DNA of 18,030 nucleotides from Patescibacteria group bacterium (GTDB taxonomy: Bacteria > Patescibacteriota > Microgenomatia > UBA1400 > PJMF01): the NCBI GenBank assembly GCA_018816485.1, contig JAHIVL010000074.1:1-18030 (forward strand), in the 5' to 3' direction. The notes below the pieces were generated by a model that saw only the letters and a list, made by a program, of their open reading frames with translations, was not told the DNA's origin and did no database searches. Positions 13,859 to 18,030 of this stretch are shown one piece after another. The first letter of the stretch is position 1, and every line of letters starts with the position of its first letter. A program made the translations under genes and the position numbers.

Positions 13859-14788
13859 CTACTTGAACATTTCTAATGCACTACTAATAGTTTGAGCCAT
13901 TATTTTCATATTGTTAAAATAGTCAGGATCAAGAGGATCAATTTGAATGACCACCCCATCAATATTATCAGCAATAGCTTTGGCACTATCTTGACTAAAT
14001 TGTTTTTGAACAAAAATTACATGAATATCATCTTTTTTGGCCTCATTAATGATATTTTGAATGTCAGCAATAGAAGGATCTTTGCCTTCAATCTGGATAT
14101 ATTCTTGAAAGAAATCATAATCTCTGGCAAGATATCCAAATGCCGGATGGTATACCAACATAGTTTTGCCTTTAATTGGGGCAAAAGCTGTTTTCAGTTC
14201 TTGATCTAATTTATCTAAATCTTTGTTGAGTTGTCCAAAATTAGTTGTGAACTCATCTTTATATTCGGGATAGATTTCAACTAGTGAGTTGAAGATTACT
14301 TCTGCTTGTTTTTTTACCATACGAGGAGCAAGCCAAATGTGAGGGTCGATTTCTTCAGTATGGTTATGCGTGTCCTCATCTCCATGAGTGTGCTCTTCAA
14401 TTTGTCTGAAAGTATTATTAATTGAAGTATCAATTATGAGCATAGAAGGATTAACTTCTTTTAGTTTTGAGAGATTTGTTTTTTCAAATGCAATTGGTCC
14501 AATTTTAAAATATATATCTGCTTGAGAAACGATTTTCATTTCTTGAGTAGTCGGGTCGTAGGTTTCTGGACTAAAACCCGGTGGAATAAGTTCGGTAACA
14601 ATAAAATTATCTCCAGCAATTTTTTTAACAATTTGTTTTTGTGGAAGTATACTTACGATTAATTGATGTTTTTTATTTGCAATTTGTGATGTAGTTTGTG
14701 GTCTGAAAAATATTTTAGATAGAAGTGCGAATGTTCCAATGATAATAATTAGTAGAAGGATTAGGTTTATCGAGTTGCTTTTTATCAT
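13859..14788 (-). CDS. znuA: zinc-binding lipoprotein-like solute-binding protein
   Basis: A 309-residue cluster A-I metal-binding protein that captures Zn (or Mn) outside the membrane and hands it to ZnuB. The N terminus has one hydrophobic helix (7-24) and no lipobox cysteine, so it is held by an uncleaved anchor or is secreted. Ligand positions: the first is Glu75 (PPGFSPETYDP) where many ZnuA proteins have His; then His150 (DPHIWLAP), His214 (YHPAFGY), and an acidic residue in IDPLDPDYF. A His/acid-rich loop (132-143, EHTHGDEDTHNH) precedes DPHIW, as in zinc-specific members, and supports zinc over manganese. The -10 ends 6 nt before the ATG, so the mRNA is probably leaderless. It is first in the operon. 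Confidence 0.93.
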   Translation of the reverse strand: MIKSNSINLILLLIIIIGTFALLSKIFFRPQTTSQIANKKHQLIVSILPQKQIVKKIAGDNFIVTELIPPGFSPETYDPTTQEMKIVSQADIYFKIGPIAFEKTNLSKLKEVNPSMLIIDTSINNTFRQIEEHTHGDEDTHNHTEEIDPHIWLAPRMVKKQAEVIFNSLVEIYPEYKDEFTTNFGQLNKDLDKLDQELKTAFAPIKGKTMLVYHPAFGYLARDYDFFQEYIQIEGKDPSIADIQNIINEAKKDDIHVIFVQKQFSQDSAKAIADNIDGVVIQIDPLDPDYFNNMKIMAQTISSALEMFK

Positions 14789-14794
14789 TACTCG

Positions 14795-14823
14795 ATTGTA
14801 TAACGAAACTATTTATTTTGCAA
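14795..14823 (-). promoter_or_regulatory. znuACB promoter
   Basis: Minus strand: TTGCAA (14823-14818), a 17-nt spacer, TACAAT (14800-14795), then 6 nt to the ATG of znuA. The -35 is one half of the Zur-like palindrome, so a bound repressor would cover it. Confidence 0.7.
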
Positions 14824-14833
14824 CTCAGTTGCA
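14819..14833. promoter_or_regulatory. Zur-like operator, perfect 7-1-7 palindrome
   Basis: TGCAACT-C-AGTTGCA is a perfect 15-bp inverted repeat in the 78-bp gap between the zinc importer and the Fur-family gene. With one mismatched pair it extends to 23 bp (ATT.......AAT). Fur-family dimers bind 7-1-7 repeats, and both divergent -35 boxes lie in its halves, so binding would shut both operons. Confidence 0.8.
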
Positions 14834-14857
14834 TAATTTTATTAACTAATATACAAT
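14829..14857 (+). promoter_or_regulatory. zur promoter
   Basis: Plus strand: TTGCAT (14829-14834), a 17-nt spacer, TACAAT (14852-14857), then 9 nt to the ATG at 14867. It mirrors the znu promoter with the same spacer and the same -10 hexamer. Confidence 0.7.
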
Positions 14858-14866
14858 ATCCACACT

Positions 14867-15244
14867 ATGGCAAGAGTTGCAATTATTCCTAATATGATTA
14901 TTGAATTATTAACAAAAAATCATCTGTTATCTGCTACTCGAATGTTAGAAATGCTAAAAACCGCAGGTGAGAACTTTAATAAAACCAGCGTATATAGGGC
15001 GCTGGATAAACTTCTCATTGAAGATAAAATTTGCAAGCAAGCTTTTGGTGATGGTGAGTTTGTGTACCAGTTAAGAAATAATCACCGTGATCACGCAGTC
15101 TGCACAAACTGTGAAAAGATAATAGCTGTAGAATGTCGTAGTAGCTCAAATATAAAAGTTTCAGGTTTTAAGATAAATCATCATCACACAATTTTATATG
15201 GTTTGTGTAAAAATTGCTTAAATTATTTGCGACTTACTAAATGA
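14867..15244 (+). CDS. zur: Fur-family transcriptional regulator, Zur-like
   Basis: A 125-residue Fur-type repressor. Residues about 1-75 form the winged helix (LLSATRMLEMLK, NKTSVYRALDKLL, FVYQLR). The dimerisation part has HRDHAVCTNCEKI with the structural-zinc CxxC, HHHT in the regulatory-site region, and a second CKNC pair. It lacks a long C-terminal tail, and the product is on the short side for the family. Zinc as co-repressor is inferred from the divergent znuACB operon and the shared palindrome (14819-14833); the gene probably also represses itself. A Fur or Mur specificity cannot be ruled out from residues alone. No ribosome site precedes the ATG, consistent with a leaderless mRNA. 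Confidence 0.88.
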   Translation: MARVAIIPNMIIELLTKNHLLSATRMLEMLKTAGENFNKTSVYRALDKLLIEDKICKQAFGDGEFVYQLRNNHRDHAVCTNCEKIIAVECRSSSNIKVSGFKINHHHTILYGLCKNCLNYLRLTK

Positions 15245-15253
15245 TTAGTATGA

Positions 15254-15283
15254 TAAAAAGCTATGATTATGAATGTAGCTCTT
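15254..15283 (-). terminator. terminator of the secreted-protein gene
   Basis: On the minus strand AAGAGCTA and TAGCTTTT form an 8-bp stem (one G-U pair, 12-nt loop) that overlaps the stop codon at 15282 and ends in a T run. It sits between the convergent genes zur and the secreted protein. Confidence 0.5.
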
Positions 15284-16415
15284 AGAATCGGAACAGGCGC
15301 TTGAGGAAATTAAGCATTTTTTGGAGAATATTTTGAGTTTCCACTATTTGAGTTTGTTGTTCATTAAACTGACTCTGTAGATATGTAACTTTTTGCTGGA
15401 TTTCTTTAAATTCTTCATTGGATATTTGATTTTCAGGGATAAAGCTCGAGATGGGCAGTAAGGAAGGGGAAATAGTAGGCTGGTTGGTTTCTTGAGCTGA
15501 TACAGAATATATTTCGGCAGGATAACTATTCCAGGTTTCTCTGCCTGTTTTTGTATCAGTAACCTTCAACATGACTGAAGTTTTCCCAGTTTTTTTTGTT
15601 TTTACATGTGCAGCAAAGCGGATACATGGTCGACCAGATACAGTGGGAGTAGGACAAGTTGAAAAATATGAACTTGAAGTGTCAGTAATTTCGAAGTAAG
15701 TTGAGTCTACTTGCCAGTCAGCGACAATTGCAGTGAAGTTCTTGACGTTATCTTCGTCAGAATCTTTCCATATTGCGGCATCAATCTGTTGAACAGAATT
15801 GGGTGCGGTTGGCCACCATTTACGAATAGGGTCTGATTCAAATGATAAACTGTATGTTTGAATATCTGATTCAGGTATGGTTTTTTTTGGTAAAGTACTG
15901 TAATTTCTACTACCTGAAGTATAAAGTGCGGTAAGATTACCATCTATGTCGGTTAACTTCGTGTTTTCTGGAATGACTGTAGCTGCAAAGGTGCCTTTTG
16001 TAACAGTATAAGTGAGTTGAATTAATGGTATTTGCGCAGATCCTTGATTGTAACCCTGAGGGTTAGTTGCTTCAAAAACAGCAACAAAGTCTTGGATATC
16101 TGTTCTATTTGTATAAGGCTTGAAATAATGTGATTTGTATTCAAGTCCGTATTGGGTAGTATTAGGAATTGCAAGGCTCATGCCTTTGCTGTAGTCCATA
16201 TCACCATTAAGTCGAACAGTTATTTCAATTCGTTTAAGTGGGATTCCCATGTTGACCAGTGAAATATCGATGTTGTTGTTCGAACCTGGTGTTACAGTCT
16301 TGTCTGGAGATAAAACTACCGCTGGATTAGATGTTTGTGCGTGAGTGAGGGAAGGATTAATTATTATAGAAATAATTATAGTAAGTGTGGCGAGTATTTT
16401 ACTAATTTTTTTCAT
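15282..16415 (-). CDS. secreted cohesin-like domain protein with C-terminal coiled coil
   Basis: The 377-residue protein has a clear signal peptide (MKKISKILATL...SLTHA|Q, cleavage after residue 26). The mature start AVVLSPDKTVTPGSNNNIDISLVNMG and the following beta strands (to about 150) resemble a cohesin/dockerin-binding or Ig-like fold as in many CPR surface proteins. A second beta-rich region (about 185-305) has two cysteines (CPTPTVSGRPC). Then come a Pro/Ser-rich linker, a short Gln/Glu coiled coil (about 335-362) and a basic-aromatic end (NFLKRLFRF). Its partner is unknown; no dockerin-like protein is in view. I start at ATG 16415, because the longer frame begins with TTG. A promoter lies at 16456-16484. 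Confidence 0.7.
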   Translation of the reverse strand: MKKISKILATLTIIISIIINPSLTHAQTSNPAVVLSPDKTVTPGSNNNIDISLVNMGIPLKRIEITVRLNGDMDYSKGMSLAIPNTTQYGLEYKSHYFKPYTNRTDIQDFVAVFEATNPQGYNQGSAQIPLIQLTYTVTKGTFAATVIPENTKLTDIDGNLTALYTSGSRNYSTLPKKTIPESDIQTYSLSFESDPIRKWWPTAPNSVQQIDAAIWKDSDEDNVKNFTAIVADWQVDSTYFEITDTSSSYFSTCPTPTVSGRPCIRFAAHVKTKKTGKTSVMLKVTDTKTGRETWNSYPAEIYSVSAQETNQPTISPSLLPISSFIPENQISNEEFKEIQQKVTYLQSQFNEQQTQIVETQNILQKMLNFLKRLFRF

Positions 16416-16455
16416 ATTTGAAGTCTTTTGTATGAACAATTATTGTCTCAGTGAT

Positions 16456-16484
16456 ATTATCTCAAATGTCTAATGTTTAAACAA
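16456..16484 (-). promoter_or_regulatory. promoter of the secreted-protein gene with palindrome
   Basis: Minus strand: TTGTTT (16484-16479), a 17-nt spacer, GATAAT (16461-16456), about 40 nt before the ATG. The -35 overlaps the palindrome GTTTAAAC (16475-16482), which is flanked symmetrically by GTC (16468-16470) and GAC (16487-16489); this is a possible operator. Confidence 0.5.
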
Positions 16485-16528
16485 TGACTTATTTTATAAA
16501 GAGACCGCAGATTGTGAAGAGAAAGAGG

Positions 16529-16572
16529 TGCGGAGCATGTGGGTCTGGTACCAGTGTGTCCCATAAGCGGAG
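16529..16572. repeat. palindromic tRNA-end-like remnant, R3
   Basis: The stretch starts TGCGGAGCA and ends AAGCGGAG around the perfect 10-bp palindrome CTGGTACCAG (16545-16554). Bases 16553-16565 match 1625-1637 of repeat R1 at 12 of 13 positions. TGCGGAG.CA..TGGG...G.ACC also resembles the antisense of the tRNA-Ser 3' end at 16980. It may also serve as a weak terminator for the cupin gene. The rest of 16485-16575 holds nothing I recognise. Confidence 0.4.
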
Positions 16573-16575
16573 TTA

Positions 16576-16926
16576 CTACCCTACGACTGTTTCTTCTTGT
16601 TCTGGATAAAAAGGAGGAGTCGTAATTAAAAGCATTTTTAATTTACCCTTATAAGTAAATTTTGTCCCCAGTGGAATTGTAATAAGATCTTTTGTTTTAC
16701 AATCATATTTTTTGTCCTCAATGAAAAAATGTCCACTTCCCTCTAAAACATAATAAACAAAATTACATTTATGTTCGATGATGCTAGTTTTGTGTCCTTT
16801 TGAGGTTTCTATTAAAACAAATCCACTCTCAGATGGCGTTCTTGAGGAGGGAAAAATCTTTCCACTAATACCAACTTTGTTGAAAGTCTCTGCAGTTGGT
16901 TCGTTGAAGACGTATTGTTTTTTCAT
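16576..16926 (-). CDS. small single-domain cupin protein
   Basis: A 116-residue protein with one cupin barrel (about 35-103). Motif 1 is weak (HKTSIIEHKCNFVYYVLEGSG, with His52 and the E/G pattern). Motif 2 region DLITIPLGTKFTYKG has no histidine where many cupins have H-x-x-x-N. Metal binding is therefore uncertain. A sugar-binding, isomerase-like or sensor role are all possible, and no substrate can be named. The start ATG follows a TATAAT-like -10 (about 16940) and has no clear ribosome site. It is on the same strand as the secreted-protein gene but separated by 136 bp with its own promoter, so it is probably monocistronic. Confidence 0.75.
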   Translation of the reverse strand: MKKQYVFNEPTAETFNKVGISGKIFPSSRTPSESGFVLIETSKGHKTSIIEHKCNFVYYVLEGSGHFFIEDKKYDCKTKDLITIPLGTKFTYKGKLKMLLITTPPFYPEQEETVVG

Positions 16927-16980
16927 AATTAATTAACTTATTATAAACCTAATTGTCGTTGTAACTTACACACCAGGATG

Positions 16981-17065
16981 CGGAGGCAGTGGGATTTGAA
17001 CCCACGAACCGAAAAATCGGTCAAGGTTAGCAACCTTGTGCAATTGACCACTATGCGATGCCTCC
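16981..17065 (-). tRNA. tRNA-Ser (anticodon GCU)
   Basis: Reads 85 nt on the minus strand. The acceptor is GGAGGCA / TGCCTCC with discriminator G. The anticodon stem CAAGG/CCTTG encloses TTGCTAA (anticodon GCT, codons AGC/AGU). The long variable arm ACCGATTTTTCGGT and the T arm GTGGG-TTCAAAT-CCCAC are typical of class II serine tRNA. CCA is not encoded in full. Confidence 0.95.
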
Positions 17066-17162
17066 ACTTGTCAACCAAGCTTATTGTATAATATTCTAGT
17101 AATCTCAATGACTATACTTGAGGATTATAGCATTAGAGCAAAGTTGCTTCTAGTGGCTAGAA

Positions 17163-17475
17163 ATGCAAATTATAAATTTGTTTTCTACAGATCATTTACC
17201 ACAAAATAAAAGAATGAGACCTGGAGTTAAAGCCTTAATTATTTATAATGGCAAATTTTTGGTAATTTTTGAAAACGTGAGTGCCTATGGCAAAAATGTT
17301 GCGATTCATGATTTCTCTGGTGGGGGGGGAATTAAAGATTGATTTATTAAATAATCCATCTAAAGAAGATATGTTTAATTGTGAATGATTCGCAAAAGAA
17401 GATATCTTAGCAAAAGAATCTGGATTTATTTGTCATCAAGATATGCTTGAGGCTATAAAGAATTTAGATATTTAG
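17163..17475 (+). pseudogene. wrecked Nudix hydrolase gene
   Basis: From ATG 17163 the frame reads MQIINLFSTD...MRPGVKALIIYNGKFLVI...IHDFSGGGGIKD and stops at 17340 after 59 codons. V-K-A-x-I-x-x-x-G-K-x-L-V-I and W/H-D-x-x-GGG-I-E are the usual first half of a Nudix domain. In the frame reached by shifting within the G run at 17321-17328 it continues GELKIDLLNNPSKEDMFNCE, TGA, FAKEDILAKESGFICHQDM, which looks like a Nudix C-terminal end with a TGG-to-TGA change. The Nudix box (GxxxxxEx7REUxEExGU) itself is absent, so there are at least three lesions: frameshift, nonsense and a central deletion. It lies between two tRNA-Ser genes. Confidence 0.7.
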
Positions 17476-17481
17476 TATAAT
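17476..17481 (+). promoter_or_regulatory. -10 box for tRNA-Ser(GGA)
   Basis: A consensus TATAAT, preceded by TAG, ends 21 nt before the tRNA. No good -35 is visible at 16-18 nt. Confidence 0.4.
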
Positions 17482-17502
17482 ATTAGATCTTCGCAATTAT
17501 TT

Positions 17503-17585
17503 GGAGGTGTCGCATAGTGGTCAATTGCACACGCCTGGAAAGCGTGATCCTTTTGGATCCAAGGGTTCGAATCCCTTCACCTCCG
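17503..17585 (+). tRNA. tRNA-Ser (anticodon GGA)
   Basis: 83 nt. The acceptor is GGAGGTG / CACCTCC with discriminator G. The anticodon stem CACGC/GCGTG encloses CTGGAAA (anticodon GGA, codons UCC/UCU). The variable arm GATCCTTTTGGATC and the T arm AAGGG-TTCGAAT-CCCTT are class II features. The D-arm region (CGCATAGTGGTCAATTGCACA) is the same as in the other tRNA-Ser. Its last 9 bases overlap the antisense recombinase gene. Confidence 0.95.
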
Positions 17586-18030
17586 CATAGATTCTAAAGA
17601 AGAACGATTATTGAAATTTTCAAGTGGTTTCCATAGTTTTGTTAGTCTGGTATTAGTGATTTTTCCATCTTTAAAATCACAGTTCCAAAGTACTGATTTC
17701 AATAAATCTCTTCTCACTTCATCATCGCCCTCATAAAAAACTTTTGATAGCTGTACAGCGCTATTTTTTATCTCTTCAACAAGTTCCAAAGTTCTAACAC
17801 TCTGTTTCCTATTTTTTCTTTTAAGAAGTATTGTTAATTGTGCGAGTTCATTTTTATAATCTTTGGTTCTTTCATCAAATCTTTCTGAAGAAATACGTTC
17901 ATCAATATACATATCTTCAAGACGAGTAAGTCTTTTTTCAATGTCTGAAGCTTGTTGTTTAATTGCATCTTTCGAATTATCTTTAAAATTCTTTTCTTTT
18001 AGTTTTGATTCTTTGTACATGTCAAAAGAT
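17577..18030 (-). CDS. large serine recombinase, C-terminal part (cut by window edge)
   Basis: Open to the right edge, with at least 151 codons. The visible part fits the region after the zinc ribbon of phage/transposon-type serine recombinases: a charged coiled coil (DIEKRLTRLEDMYIDERISSERFDERTKDYKNEL...) followed by the end domain (VEEIKNSAVQLSKVFYEGDDEVRRDLLKSVLWNCDFKDGKITN). The catalytic N-terminal resolvase domain must lie beyond 18030. The last residues (SMRR) and the stop are encoded by the antisense of the tRNA-Ser(GGA) 3' end. That is expected if the enzyme integrates its element at this tRNA. The product should catalyse excision and integration through a serine-DNA link. Confidence 0.8.
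   Translation of the reverse strand, partial: SFDMYKESKLKEKNFKDNSKDAIKQQASDIEKRLTRLEDMYIDERISSERFDERTKDYKNELAQLTILLKRKNRKQSVRTLELVEEIKNSAVQLSKVFYEGDDEVRRDLLKSVLWNCDFKDGKITNTRLTKLWKPLENFNNRSSLESMRR

Noticed and set aside
17384..17386. In-frame TGA followed by FAKEDI could mean UGA is read as an amino acid.
   Set aside because: UGA is a plausible true stop in znuC and the recombinase, and full-length conserved genes (ahcY, ATPase, maf) need no recoding. The Nudix gene has other lesions as well.

Overview
The window looks like a chromosome piece from a small-genome, AT-rich bacterium of the Patescibacteria/CPR type. This is inferred from gene content and style: short AT-rich genes, a DUF4143 AAA ATPase, SipW-type signal peptidases next to TasA/camelysin-like proteins, a fragment resembling a CPR SWIM-zinc-finger family, and several promoters whose -10 box lies only 6-9 nt from the start codon. 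UGA behaves as a stop (it ends znuC and the recombinase), so there is no sign of the Gracilibacteria/Absconditabacteria code. No marker gene fixes the lineage.

Layout. (1) 1-2550: a membrane-anchored lectin-like protein and a C39-like cysteine peptidase, then a frameshifted small gene, two diverged 63-bp repeats and two hairpins. (2) 2549-4078, minus: a DUF4143 ATPase followed by an internally deleted gene remnant. (3) 4134-4720: a long AT-rich non-coding stretch with a duplicated 12-bp palindrome, upstream of (4) 4721-7715: a surface-fibre cluster with three TasA/camelysin-like secreted proteins and two SipW-type signal peptidases, and a strong terminator right after the first fibre gene. 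(5) 7749-9782: GIY-YIG protein, Maf-like pyrophosphatase and a membrane-anchored double CAP-domain protein, tightly packed. (6) 9821-12122: probable adenosine kinase plus S-adenosylhomocysteine hydrolase, together clearing the SAH left by SAM-dependent methylation. (7) 12180-15244: znuABC zinc importer (minus) divergent from a Fur-family regulator (zur-like). They share a perfect 7-1-7 palindrome whose two halves supply the -35 elements of both promoters. (8) 15282-16926, minus: a secreted cohesin-like protein and a cupin. (9) 16981-18030: two tRNA-Ser genes (GCU and GGA) flanking a wrecked Nudix gene. The C-terminal half of a large serine recombinase runs antisense into the 3' end of the second tRNA, which marks the likely edge of an integrated element extending past the right end.

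The most interesting parts are the fibre/SipW cluster with its attenuator-like terminator and upstream palindromes, the mirror-symmetric Zur operator-promoter, and the gene debris plus tRNA-end-like repeats scattered through the window.
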